Below, in pieces: positions 25,101 to 38,552 of a stretch of DNA of 64,000 nucleotides. Within the stretch, counting starts at the first letter, position 1; the number at the start of each line of letters is the position of its first letter. The notes beneath the pieces were generated by a model. The model saw only the letters and a program-made list of their open reading frames with translations. It did no database searches and had not been told where the DNA came from. This DNA is from Tetrahymena elliotti 4EA (taxonomy: Eukaryota; Ciliophora; Oligohymenophorea; Hymenostomatida; Tetrahymenidae). Both the position numbers and the translations under genes were made by a program. Location of the stretch: NCBI GenBank assembly GCA_000231825.2, contig JH720332.1, positions 104,585-168,584 of the forward strand. Reading direction: 5' to 3'.

Positions 25101-28100
25101 ATGGTTAAATAGAGCATTAATTTTATTTTCTTAAGTAAACTCCTTAGATGCATTTGTTACAATTGATTGGACTTTCTGAGCAAGACTAACACAAGATATC
25201 ACATTTGATACATTCGCCTTTCACTATTTTTGTTGAAAAAATTTTATGAAAAAGTAGAAGAATAAAGAAGGAGAAATACTTGGATTTAAGTTGTTTAGAT
25301 AAAATCCTGTAGCACATTACGTACAATTACTACTTTCTTTTTCACAGAAAAGGCAAGAAGAATCACATTATTTGCATGTGTTTTAATCCAGATAATATCC
25401 TTCTGAACAAAAACTAACACAAGTACCATTAAAAACATATAGATTATTTTTGCAGACTGAGCAATTCGATGAAATTTTTGAGCACTCTTAGCATGAAGAA
25501 GAGCATTACTAGCACCACATTGTATGATAATCAATATAATATCCTACACCACAATCCTAAAGACATTATTATTGTCCTTTTTCATCAGTATATAATGCTA
25601 ATCCTTATGTACACTGCACACACTGAGGTTTTTAAGTAACTATATTTAAAAAGCAATTTTAACAATTTGATACCTAACTTGAGCAATCAATTGGTAAAAA
25701 ATTAAAGTAGGAAAAATCAATATTTAAAAAAGTTGATAAGGATGTTTAATATTTATCATCACAACCTCCATAACTTTTAACTTTGCCAAAATAAATCATA
25801 ATAAATAATTAATTAGGGTATTGATCACTTAACATTGCTACACTAGAAATATTGTCATTGAGATTTATTGATTGTGTTGTAGAATCTAAAGGTCCATAAC
25901 GTAAAAATCCTGAACTTTTAGAATTAAAGCTATAAATAAAATTATACTGATTTTAGAATTAAGAATTCCTCTAAATCAAAAATTAGTTATTATCAAATAA
26001 ATTAAATAATGTGTTAATCGCGTCAGTTGAAGAATAGAAAAAACTTTTTATACTCACTGATAATCCTAATGAAGGATTATTAGTCAATAATACCTATTAT
26101 ACAAGTGCATCATACGAAACTCTATATCAATAAAATGATTTAAAATATTATAATTTGTAAGTAATTTTACTGAAAAGCAATTAAAAGACAAGGCTCCTCA
26201 TAACAAGTTGTGAATTAATATAGCTTTAAAATATAAGTTGATTATTTAAATTAATTAATACTATTCAATTGCTTTGATAGAGAAACATCATAGAACATTA
26301 GTTAAGCTAACCCTTTTTAAGTTCCTAATATAAATACTTGGTCATAGTTTGAGATATATTTTATTGCATTTAAACTATCAATATTTAGCTGAGATAAAGA
26401 CTAAATTGCTACTTGTTTACCTTTATAAAAATTTTAAGTATTGAATCTTAAATAAATATTATTTTACCATTCTTAATGTGACATGTAATATAATGACCTA
26501 TTGAGCTAAATGTGTAAATAGTTTATCTTTTTGTATCTATTTCAATCTAAACTATAGGCGAGCTATGGAAAGAAATAATAGATTAAGGCTCAATACTTTT
26601 TTAATTTGTACCATCTTTATCCTAAAGCTTGAAAATGATGATTTTTCCATCTTAATTACCAGCAGCTATTGTTAAGTCATCTATCTAAGTTATATAAGTA
26701 AAATTATAAGAAGGGAGTTAGAAGTAGTTAGTAAGCTGCCTTTTAACAGTATCAATCAAAAATATTTCAGTTTATGAGAATGCTAATAATTTCAGAGAGT
26801 TTGAAAAATTAATTTTTATTGAAGATTCTTAAGAAGGCATAAGATCAATAGGATATAATAAACCTTGAAATCTAGGTTTATAATTAAAATCGGTTTTGTA
26901 TAAAGTCATAGAATATTAACCTAATTAATTAAAATAATTATTTAATAAACAAAATAAATTTTATTTTTTTTCAAATAGGTTATTTTGAAAAAATTTTTGA
27001 GTGTTTTTAAATTTTAATGTAAAGTTGATTCTTATTAAAATACGAAATAAAAATTGATCAATTTCTTCTTCTTATTAATTATTTACATTCTGAATATGCA
27101 ACTGATACTTCATTTAAAGCAACTTGATCAGGAGTCTGTAAGATTCTTTGTAATTAAGTTTAGAAAGATGATATTAATACATTAAACACATCTAAATTAG
27201 ATACAGTTTACCAATTAGATTTATCTACTGTAACTAAAGATACTTTTGATATTGATGGATTCTTATTAAGTAGTGACTTAAATTACCAAAAGAAAAGAAA
27301 TTTGCTATTGGACATTGAGAAATAAGAAAATCTTATCTTTCTCACCACTTCATATGTATTTAAATCAAGAAACACAGACATCTAATTAACGAGATCGCTG
27401 ATAAGAAGATATTTTTCTTAATTCAAAACTTAGATTTCATTAGGAACTACTAGAGATTTTATTTACAATTTATTTTATAACTAATAAATATTATTAATAT
27501 TCTTAAAAACTAGCAAATAATTTAATGAGCTTTCATTTATCAAAGCATAGATCAAATTATCGCTCTTTATACAGTAGCTAAAAGTACCAGAGTCTGTTAT
27601 GTATGTAATTAATTCATTTTCTTGTGTTACATCACTGCTATTATCTAGTATTACCTCATTGAAAATATACTTATTATCTGATTATTTTGAGATGTAAATA
27701 AGATCATTAACCTAAATATCTCTTTTGATGGGTATTAAGTGTATATCGTTTTTTACTCCTAAATCTATGTAAATACCATTATTTATCATATCTATAATTT
27801 ACATTGTGCTATCACTTTTAACTATCAGTACAAGTTTTCTTTCTTAATCAACTACTTCTATCATATTTGCTGAAGGAATAGCCTCTTAATACTAAATTTG
27901 ATTTGAATTATCTTAATTATATAAATTCAAAATGCCTTTTCGTGGATTGTAGAAAATAATTTCATTTTCTGAGACATATTTTAAGTAAGAAATATCTTAG
28001 CATGTGTAATCTAACCAAATGTTCAATTGAAATGAGTTTTATTTACAAATGTCTGCAATTGCTATTGAAAAAATAGATAAAATAAATATCACTTTTCTCA

Positions 28101-28107
28101 TTCTCAT
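22125..28107 (-). CDS. Giant secretory-pathway membrane protein with furin-like Cys-rich repeats
   Basis: Ten exons in order: 28107-27087, 26920-26468, 26411-26171, 26121-25280, 25223-24802, 24661-23821, 23754-23386, 23336-23132, 23075-22505 and 22433-22125; all phases agree, 1757 residues. The start MRMRKVIFILSIFSIAIA is a signal peptide. Residues about 20-700 are strand-rich and may form a beta-propeller. Residues about 712-1110 carry dense CxxC pairs spaced as in furin-like/growth-factor-receptor repeats (QCDSSCLFCEKESSNCTQC). Several membrane helices follow at about 1275-1640, then a coiled-coil-prone cytoplasmic tail (SDKKRIDILEDKISQLQKYL). This architecture is common in ciliate surface proteins of unknown function. 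A receptor or surface-sensor role is inferred. It lies just downstream of a second large membrane protein on the same strand. Confidence 0.85.
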
Positions 28108-28600
28108 AGCTTAATTTTGTGTTCTTTTTATTTTATTAAATATATTTATTTTGCGTACCTTATTTGTTTTTTGAAAATTAGCTTCACAAATTAATTTTTT
28201 ATTCAACTCCAATACTTGATTTACATTTTTAATGCTATTTTAATTTTAATAAAAGTAGAATATTTTTTCGATTACATGTATTTTAAAGCTAATGCTTTTA
28301 AAAAAATTACTTATTAAACAAATCCAAAATAACTAAGAAAACATATTCAAAATAAAAAAAGTCATGTTTATTTTTTATTTATGTGATTTCTTTCAAAAAA
28401 AATTCAGGCAATTAATTCATATTTTTCAATTATTCTTTTATAATTAAAAAAAATCACTTTTATTGGTCAAATAAATTGTATTTTTGAAGATAATATTTTA
28501 ACAAATCTCTGAAAATAAATTTAGACATTTGATAAAATTAGAGTATGGTCTTTCATAATATAAAAAGAGATAAAAAATATCATTTAAAGTAATAATTAAA
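28108..28600. other. Spacer between the two giant membrane-protein genes
   Basis: About 490 bp of AT-rich sequence, presumably the promoter of the 28107 gene and the end of the 32877 gene. Nothing coding is seen. Confidence 0.5.
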
Positions 28601-31600
28601 TCACATTTAAATGAACTCTTTGTTCAAGTTACTTGATTAAATTTAATTTTTATTCACATAAAATTATTGCAAATTATCATCTTCTTGTATTTAATCACAT
28701 TGACAAGAGTTATTATTGGCTTAGTTTCTATTAGCTGAGTCAACTTCTTCTTTATCATTTAATATGTTCAATTAATCTTATATATTGTGAGTTGAAAGAT
28801 TATAGTTATTTAATAGATTTTGGAGGTAGTTAATAGATGAATTACATACATTTAGTTTTTATTTCATTCTTATTAGCATATCATTTTAGTTTAGCAGTGT
28901 TTAGTTGACTTCAGTCATGCTATTATCCTCAATATCATAATTTTAAGGAGGAGGGATTAGAGTTTCATCATCAACAAAATTTATTTAACTTTTTTATTCC
29001 TCTTGTTGATTAGGAATATCTAAATATAATAAACTTAAGTTACTATTTGTATGAATTAAATTTTTTGCAGTCTTTGGGATATTATCATCTAAAATTATTT
29101 TATTATTACTAGCCTCTAATTCAATCATATTATTAATAAAACTTTTATTACTATAATTTAATTTTCTAGGAGTGAAGGCATCAGATTACTTATGCTATTA
29201 GAAAATAGATTTTTCCTAATAATAATTAATTTCGTTTTAATTAAGTTCTATTCCTCCTTCTTACATTTACTATTTTATTTATTATTTAGATGCTACTAAT
29301 TCTTAGGGATTTAGAGATTCTTCATCTGATAAAGTATGAGATTTTGCTTATTTTTTTTAATTTTCTATTTTTACATCAACCTAAGATAACAAATAATATT
29401 TTTCATTGCTTCCAATCATAAGAGGATCATGTTAATTTTTTTCAGCATTTATTACTTGTTTCTTATTGAAGCAAGAAATATTTTTTTTTATGAACTTAAT
29501 GACAATTAAAAAATTTATAATGATAATTGCTGAAACTGAGATAAATTCAATTATTATAGTAGTTTCTATTTAATTTACTAATTTATTGTTATTGCTAATT
29601 TAATTTTATTGTTAATTAAGAAGTTAATCATAACAGAAAGCATAGCTTATATGCGTACCTACTATAATTAATAGAATCAATTCTTGAATAGACATATAAT
29701 AATTTAAAATAGTTTCTTAGAAAGGCCCATGTAACTTAAAAATTGATACTAAAGAGCAGATTAAGTTTATTGCAAAAATTAGAAAAATTTATGTCAAAGG
29801 TTGATTGTAAAATAAGACTGTTGTTAAAACTAAAGCTATTTTTCTAAATGCAATCATTATCGGATAAGCTGTTAGTTTTCTTCTCGAGAAATCTGTCTCT
29901 CTAATATTATAGAAAAAAGTTTTCCAAACACTTTTTATTGATCTATCCATGTCTAAAATAATAAAAGATCTCATTTTTAATAGATTTTTTATTACTATGA
30001 AAGCATATATTACTGTTAATATACTTAAGATAACCTAAATCTACTACCTATTTTATATTTTTAATAAAAATATATTTAAAAATTACGAAGAACCAGAAAG
30101 AAAAAAATTTACAATTAAGAAGTGAAATCATTTTATTAAAAAAAGGAATTAATATGAGAAACAGCAGAAAAGACCAACTGAATAAATGTTAATTAAATTA
30201 TATTTCCGATGACATCGCTTTCTAATTCGATCTAAATAACTCTCAATATTCTATAAAAGCAAATCTCATCTCTCTCAGAATTCCTCTTACTTCTAATAAA
30301 ATTGATAATTTTAAAAATAGCTAAAACTAAACCCAGCAAAATCATTGATGTATAGCCTTTTATTATTATATATAATTTAAAAATATAACCCATTTAATTT
30401 ATTTTACCTGAATATAAAAAGCTTTAGGAGTAATATCCTTTAAATAAAAGATATTATTCATCAGACAAATGAAGCTTTGTTGGAAAACCAAATATATTAA
30501 CTTTTACTGTTTCAGATTTATTCAAACTTATTAGCTAATAATAATTCTAGCTGCTCCAGTTACAATTAAAAAAAGACAAATACTTTGACATATTGATAGA
30601 AACACCATTTTAAAGGGATTTGGAATAGGATAAAAGAGAAATATATTACAAGATTTCTACATTTATCAAATACCCAGAGAACTAGCCAATAAAAATGGCA
30701 AGAAAATTCAAAAAGTAAAGTATTTTTGTGAAAAAAGAGATTAACAAAGAGGAAGATTCTAAGCCTTTTTTAAATAATAAATAAATAAGGAATAAAATTA
30801 ATAAAATAATTATTTTATTACTTAATGATTGTGGTGGTGTAATTATTGGAAGAGAAAAAGAAACTATTTAAGTATTTTAATGATCACTATATTCTGGGTT
30901 TATTTGTAACTCTAATAATGGATTTAGTATAAAATTATCTATAAGAATATTAATCATAATATCCCCTTTTTCTATTTCAGAAATTGTGATTTAGGTAGTA
31001 TTTAACATTTATTGATTAATTTTAATTTGAAAGAAATTATTATTTTCTTTATTCTTGTATTCTTAAAATAGTTTTTGTGAAGTTTAATCTAATTTTATTA
31101 TTAAAATATTAGAATTGATAAAATCAGAAAACACTTCAAAATTAACTTTATCAATTTTTTATATCTGTTACCCATTTTAGCTCTATATATCATCTTCTTC
31201 ATTATATTTTTCATTTTTTTTAAGATATCTATTCTCCTTCTTTGAAAAACTTATATTTTCTTAATTAGTTTATTACATTTATGAAGTATTTTGGTTACTA
31301 TTTTATACTTTATAAATTTATGTACAATTCGAATTAAAATCTTTTGTTGAAGTATTTTAAATGGATTAGATATCACAATTATTACAAGCATAATAATTTG
31401 ATCTATCAATAATGTTTATAACTCTAAAGAATGAGCTGCAGGAATAATCTTTACTTGTAATTTTTTCTATTATTTGGTAAATAAATGATGTAGATTTTAT
31501 TATTTAATTAATATGTTGTGGTGAGTATTAATTATTTTATTTTTATGCTTGCTTAAGATTTAAACAAAAGTGCCTATTATGATTAAAATTAAAAAATTTT

Positions 31601-32877
31601 AAATCCTAAATGTCTATTTAATGCTTTTACTATTTTATCAGTAATTTAAATTCTTTGATTTCAATTTAATCAATTTCATTATTATTTTTTAATACTAGTA
31701 TTTTATTTTGATTTTAAATTATTTTAATGACTTATGTCAATTCATAGTTTATTGAATCATAATAAAAATTAGCTGTCTCTTCTAACAGTTTTATCTGTTA
31801 TAAGACATTATCAAAAACTATTAATAAATCAGTGATTGAAAAGTTAACATAAACTGTTTGGTTATCAATGCATACTTAATCATTTATTAAACTTTCCAAA
31901 ACGTTCAGATCATTTTATTAATTATTTATTTTTTTATTTTAATTATTCTCTAATTTGGCTATATACTTCATTTAAACCAAGCTAAATAAGAAAAAATACT
32001 GATTTTGGCTTTTATTATTAACATAATCAAATTCTTTTGATTCATAGTTCTGATAATTAGTTGATAGTATTACAAATTATTTTTTATAAAATTCTGAGAT
32101 CTAACTATTATAAAAAATTGTAATCTATTTTGTTTCAAGCTGATAAATAGTCAATTTATTTTGCTAAATTTCTTCAATTAAAAGGTAGTGCTTGCGACTT
32201 AATTCATTTTATTTATTTAAGTCTTCATCTTTTGTTAATTCATAAGCTTGAAACTTTTATTTCTAAATAATCATCACTCTAATATTCAGATTTCCTATTT
32301 AATATACCCTTTATAATAAACCTAGGTCATTCTACTGAATAGTTTCCTTAATGATCTCTTTATCATTAGGAAAATTAAAAGCTAAAAATTCTACTTAAAA
32401 ACTATCATAATAATAGATTAACACATAATTTTCTATTAAAATTACGAATAAGTTATCCTCTTATTTCTTCTTAATAGGAAATTAGCTTTAAAATGTTACT
32501 TTGTTATCCATACTTTTTATTTTTATCTAAACTACTTCATTTGCTTATAAAATCTGTAATACATTATTATTTTTTTCGCCATTATTGTTGAAAATACACT
32601 CATAACTTTTTATATCCTTTTTCTTTTATGATTCAATTAATGTTATAATTTAACTACATTATAAAACTTTCTCACTACCTTCTTAAACTCTATGAATACC
32701 CTTAGTAATTTATGCTTACTCTTAGTTTAATGCTCTTGTTTGATAATAATCACTTTCGCTGATGATTAATGATCCATAAAAAAAATAATTTAAACTTTAT
32801 GAAAGGCAAATATTAGTAGTGATTAGTATAACTAATATCCTTGCTGTTATATTAGTTAAGATGGTTGGAAATCTCAT
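28601..32877 (-). CDS. Large multi-pass membrane protein, neighbour and probable relative of the Cys-rich one
   Basis: Three exons (32877-30408, 30356-30087, 30012-28601) give 1383 residues. The N-terminus MRFPTILTNITARILVILI... acts as a signal peptide. About 650 strand-rich extracellular-type residues follow with few cysteines (one small cluster YYACNNCDIQS near residue 500). The first membrane helix (IIILLILFLIYLLFKKG) is near residue 685 and several more run to about 1060. A roughly 300-residue Asn/Gln/Glu-rich cytoplasmic tail closes the protein. The overall plan is that of the adjacent 22125-28107 gene without the furin-like repeats, so the pair may be an old tandem duplication. Function unknown. 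The second intron (30086-30013) was chosen so that the reading frame continues through a membrane helix. Confidence 0.78.
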
Positions 32878-34048
32878 TTATCGTAAATTTTTATTTCTTC
32901 CTTTTTTATATTTATGAAGTAATCTATGCTTTTAAATTTTTGCTAACTTTACAAATAAATCTTAAAGTAGTTGAACAATTTGTAACAAAAAAAATTAATA
33001 TAAAGTTAATAAATAAGAGTATTGTTGTTTATTAATAAAAGTAAGTGATAAATTTAATTAGTTAATAGTACAATAACTCAAAATTAATAAATTTCATATA
33101 GATTTATTAAATATATAATTTTTATTTCTTTATTAGAATTAGGAATGCAACATGTTTATATTTTAAAAATCATTTTTACTCACATAAATATATTGTAATT
33201 CCTATTAATATATTATTGATCATAAATTTCATCTATTTTAAAAAAATAATTACCAAAAAATTTTTCAGAAGATCAATTTTTCAAACAAAAGAATGCATTC
33301 GAAATAATTGCCGTATATAATTAGAAAAACTAATAAAAATTAAATTTTCAAAATGTAATATTTTTAAATTTTGTTTGTAGGTTAAAGAAACTTATGAATA
33401 AATAATTTCAAAGAATTTAAAACAATAATTTTATTTCAAAAAGTTGATACACAAATATATGCTATTTAAGTAATATAATACTGATAAATGGTCTTATTGA
33501 ATGTTATTTGATTTTATGGATATAATTATAAAATGATTTGGGTAAATTGATATTTTTTTTAAGTAATTTATTCAATAGATAGTTAAAATAATATTATTTA
33601 TTTGCGAACTAGTTAGTTGTAAGCTGGAACTAAACAAAATAGACGAGCTAAAAATATTCTTTTGTTAGTAATAAAAGAAATTTCTTGATGCTAGCTATTT
33701 GTTTGAATTTTTAGTAAGATAAATATTGAGTAATAAAACTGTTAGTAATAAAGAATTAACTTCTTTTTTAATCATTTGTTACCTAAAAGAAGGCTTAATT
33801 GATAATTAAGATATGGTTATATTCAGAGTTTTTCAGAAGATGATAGTTCGATCGATAATTGGTACTTTGATAATGGTTGATTTTTAATAGTTATTGATTA
33901 AAGTGAGAAGAAGTAAGAAAATAGATATTAAGGAATTTAGTTATATTGTAGATCATATCTATAAAAGTATAGAACAGTGAGTGTTTATATTTTGAATAGC
34001 AGAGTAAGCAATTCAAAAAACGAAGAAATGAAAAACTGATAGAATTTT
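32878..34048. other. AT-rich spacer
   Basis: About 1.2 kb without coding character. It contains the promoter side of the 32877 gene and the 3' flank of the phosphatase gene. Confidence 0.5.
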
Positions 34049-36984
34049 TCAAATATCTTCAACTCTTGAGTCAGACAATTCTATCAATCTAAGTCTTTCT
34101 CTGTTAAAAACTCTTACATCTTCAGCTTATGAAGCCTCAATTAAGTATCCAATTAAATGTTTAAGTTCTTAATCATTTTTATCCTAATGCCATTCCAAAA
34201 TTGGAATACCATTTTCAATTTGGAAACCAAAAGAGTGAGCTAAATTATCAACTAGTACAGTTTTTTTTAAGTCTTTACCTTTCACAATTCTAAGATCTTT
34301 AATGAAGAATCCATTCTTGGTTTCCATACAGTTTGATCTATTTAAAATTCCATTGATGTATTTACCCTCAGGGTCAAGGAATTTAACAATAGCGCTAGCA
34401 TAAGTAGGAGAAGAGGCAGTGAAAATGTATATGTCCCAATATTATGAGAGTTTTTATAAAAATTCTAAGCAGTAAGGTCTAACTCTAAGTCCAATTTAGT
34501 AACCCTTTATTAAAACATTAAATTTAAATATTTTTGATTCCATTTTTAAACAAACTGATATTTAAATATATTTATAAAATAAAATTTTTTTGATTGAGAT
34601 AGATAAATTTTAGGAAAAGATGAGTTTTTTTTACTTAATAAAGAGTAAAAATTATATTTGGATAAATTTTGCTGTTAATTAAATTATAATTTTGTTTAAT
34701 ATATCAGTTATATGAAATTTTTAATTAAAATAAATATCTTACTACTTTATCATCATTGTCTGCTTTAGCTTTGATAATGTGATCAGGGTTTTCTTTTAAG
34801 CTGCAACTATGAATTAAAGTTTCATCCAAGTCTAATAAAAGAGTCTTTCCTTTGGGATCTAATTTAACAAAATTACATTAACCTATAGTACTAAAGACAA
34901 ATATTTTTACATTTTGGATCAGAAACTGCTACTTGCTTGCTCTTGATAAATTTATCAGAAGGCCCTTTTAAACATTTTCTAGCATAGACTAAACCACGAT
35001 AAGTTAGTGTCAAATGTTTCTTGAATGTAGCTTAATATTTTAAAAGAAAATTAAATAAAAATAATTTTATTATAAACTTTAAAAATGAAGGAAATTAATT
35101 TTAGCTTTCAAGGACAAAGTTTTAAAAAATTGCAGATTTTAGCTGGAATTAATACTTTTTGAAACAAATACCTCTAAATATTAGTTCATTAAAATTTTTA
35201 ATGGACATAAAATAAGGTATTTAAAATAAATACAGCGGACTATGCATGTTAAATTTAATAGAATTCCGTCTACTGAATTATCAACAAAAAAATGAAAAGT
35301 GGGCTGTCTCTGATTTAAGATTTTAAAGTTGTTTGGAATAATATTTTAAAAGAAACATTGCTTTCATTAAATCAAATTATGAGATGAATATATTATTATT
35401 CTTATTGTAATCAACAGTAAAAAAAAACTGGAATTATTAATTTTTCATTATTAAATATTATTTCACTTAATATATTTTCATGCTTTGAAAATTATTAGTT
35501 CATTCTAACATGAATATTTTTTCAATGAGAAAAAAATTTAATTAATTTTGTAATTTTAAAGCTGAATATCTATCTAATCATACTATTTATCTATACTGAT
35601 TTTAAGTTAGGTAAAAATGTTAATAATAATTAACTTATAGTTTGATCTCTTATTGTTATTGAATTTATATTTTCAATATGTTAATTTTTGTAACAGAGCA
35701 TAGATGAATAATAGTATTTCTTTCATTTTTAAATACTTAGTAATTATCAATTGGATACAAGTATTTTTATGAGATTTTTTTTCTTCATTAGATAAATGAT
35801 ATTGTTTTAATTTTAAAAAAATATTTAGAAATGCATTTTGTTAATACTGTAACATTTCCTTCTATAAATTTTTATTTTTGCAGATAATATCTGATTGAGT
35901 TTGTGTTTTAGTTGAATTAATCAATTTTATATATACTAGCTGTATTTTTATGAGAATATGATTATAAAAAATCTTTTTATTTTTGATAGATATGAAATTT
36001 TTTGAATTATATACTCATATTGTAAGCACAGCTGAAATTAGTGAAGTAATTTTATAGTGCGAAATGTGTTTTTAAAGCCATTTTATAAGAAAATTTATTT
36101 GTATTTTTCATTTATATTATGAAATAATTGTATTGTACCTTCTGTTACGCTATTTGAGAAGATAAGATGACGGAAGGGGTGAGATTAGAGGGCATCTATT
36201 ATTTCGTTTTTCTTAGCGATTCTTCTTGCTTCTGCATCAGAATCTACTGTGGAAACAGAATGATTAGTGAGGAATCTGCTTTTGATATCAGTCTATTTTA
36301 TTAATAAATAATTCAGTAAATGAGTATTTTTGTAGAAATAGTCTGAAAAATAGACGTTTATGTTAATGTGATTAACAATTTATTAAAGTAAGCGAACTAT
36401 ATATTATTATATAGTCTACATGCATAATCAACTAACACAATTATTATGAGCAACAAATACAAATAAATAAATTACGGCAAGACTATTAGGACCAACTTTC
36501 AAATTATTTGAGTAACTGTTTGAATGTTGATGAGTAGGTTTGGTGTACCCAACTGTTTAGGAGGGATTTCTGATGGAGAATTCTTCTAAGTCGTTGTTTT
36601 CTTAATCATTGCTTCCTCTTTGCTTAGATCTCTCTAATTATTTCAAGACATTCGTTAACAAAATTTAAAGAAGATGAATGAAGGATTTATTATAAAAGTA
36701 AACATAAGCACAGATGAAAATTAGTAATTAACTAAGCTTTGAATGCATTGCGCTTCTGTTTAATGAAGAGATGAAATGTAAATGTAGTTACAATCTTCAG
36801 ATAAATTTGCGCTGTTAGTAAGTGCGAAATTAGATTAAAATGAACTCTTTTTAGTTTCTGAAGGCTTGATGGAGGGAGGAGTGTCTTCAACTTCTTCTTC
36901 AGAGTAGAATCCAGCTGAATTGTCTGCCATGTGTTTGAGGTGTCCTTATGCTGTTTTTCCCTTGAAGTGGTATACTTTATCCAT
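34049..36984 (-). CDS. FCP1/SCP-type (NIF domain) protein phosphatase
   Basis: Six exons in order: 36984-36792, 36633-36476, 36292-36139, 35030-34911, 34882-34746 and 34504-34049, giving 405 residues. The HAD catalytic motif LLLDLDETLIHS (Asp226, Asp228) opens the C-terminal domain. FTASSPTYASAIV and LVDNLAHSFGFQIENGIPI supply the other HAD motifs, as in SCP and Dullard phosphatases. These remove phosphate from Ser, classically in the RNA polymerase II tail or lipins. The N-terminal half is hydrophilic and probably regulatory. Two introns are extreme: 36138-35031 is 1108 bp, 34910-34883 only 28 bp. The first intron splits a reassigned Gln codon (T|AG). A large intron-borne exon cannot be excluded. 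Confidence 0.88.
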
Positions 36985-37625
36985 TATATATTTTGCAGAT
37001 AGAAGTTTGTTTGAGTATTTAATAATTTGTTATTAATATTAATTAATATTAGTAATAGGTAGTAGTCAGCAGGTAATTTAATAAGTGCCTCTTTAATATT
37101 TTTTGTTCTTCTTTTCTAATTAATTATGATAGAGTTTAATGTTATTTTGTTATATTATTAATTAAATTGCTTGTTTTGTTTTTTTTAATTTGTTTATTGT
37201 TTGCGAACTCTATGAAATTTGCCAATATTTTAAAGAAAGCTTGTTTTGTATTAATATGTTAATTAACTTAATTAAATTGAATAAGTATTCCCCTATAATT
37301 AGTTATTTTTACTTTCGACAATAAATCAATCAGCCAGTGTGTCTTTTATTAATTTTTATTAATTCTATTTGATTTGCTTGTATTGGCTTATCTGAAAATA
37401 AATCATTTGTAAAAAAAGATAATTTATTAAAAATAAATAATATATTTCTGCTTTTGAATTCTATGGTAAAATTTTATTTAATCTTCTCAATAAAATGCTC
37501 TCTATTCTTTGAAATAATTTCTGAGGGATCACTTAATAACCTTTCCTTATCTAATATTGTTAACATATTGCATCTTTTATTTAAAAGCTTTCTAACCGGC
37601 ATTGATAATTTTTTTTGAGTGTTTT
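36985..37625. other. AT-rich spacer between divergent genes
   Basis: This stretch between the phosphatase start and the next plus-strand frame has no coding character. It likely carries both promoters. Confidence 0.45.
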
Positions 37626-38552
37626 ATGTATAATCTCAGTTTAGATAACAATTTTTAGGATTGGGGGGATGAAATTGAGTTGTTAAGTAGAGAAGCAGGC
37701 CAAAGATGTGGCAGTAAAAAGAGGGTGGTAAAATAACAAAAATTAGTTAATAAGAATAGTTTTGTACCTTAAATTTAAGTGGAATACAGAGGAGGAGAGC
37801 GATTTTCTTCGAGTTGGATACTTGAAATGAAAAGTAAAGAGTTAGTAGAACTTTTTCTTTTGTTTATTTATTTGCTAGCTTTTTTAGCTATTTATTTTAT
37901 TTTCAATAATTTAATTATGATTATTAAATTTATAAACAAAAGTGCTGTTTAAAGACTATTAGCTAATTCAATAGTGGCTAATAATCCTTCCTTTAAAAAA
38001 TTAACTTTCAGCCTCAGAAATTTTCATCTATAAATTTTATTATTTACCTAGTAGAGCAAATAAATAATTTATTAAAACTCAAGCAGGAAAATAGGCTCAT
38101 ATAACAACATGTAAAAAGGAATAAAGAAGCTAGATGGCTTCAAGAGGAAATCTAATGACATAAGATCAGATTTCTTAAAACTAATTCTCATCTTAATGCT
38201 TTTTCTAATCTTCATTAGTAAGTAAATAATTAAAGAGTAAATAGAATAATTTTCGTTTATTTATCTTTAATTAGTCTCGTATCGGGTCTTGTTTTATATT
38301 ATACTTTTATTTAGATACAATCTTGCTTTTAGTATTTTTAAAATTTTGCTTCACTTGGATTGCAATAAAAACTTCATTCAAATTAATCTAATCCAAATCA
38401 TTAAGATGTGTTTACTATGCATCTACTTGAAGATCATATTTAAAAATATAATAAAACTAAATAAATATCTGACATCTAAATAACAAAATTTTAAACAATT
38501 TAAAGCAAAAACAAGTAGTCCATAATTACCTACTTTTTTTATTCAACTTTGA
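37626..38552 (+). CDS. Putative multi-pass membrane protein (unrecognised)
   Basis: An uninterrupted frame runs from ATG 37626 to TGA 38550, 308 residues. The first 75 codons come from sequence much richer in G than the flanks and read as a normal hydrophilic protein (DWGDEIELLSREAGQRCGSK, then VEYRGGERFSSSW). Three hydrophobic stretches follow (around residues 73-100, 195-210 and 225-250) separated by Lys/Asn/Gln-rich segments. In such AT-rich DNA random frames also look hydrophobic, so only the N-terminal part is convincing; an intron could start around 37855. The acceptor-like CTCAG just inside the start leaves room for an upstream exon. No family recognised. Confidence 0.45.
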
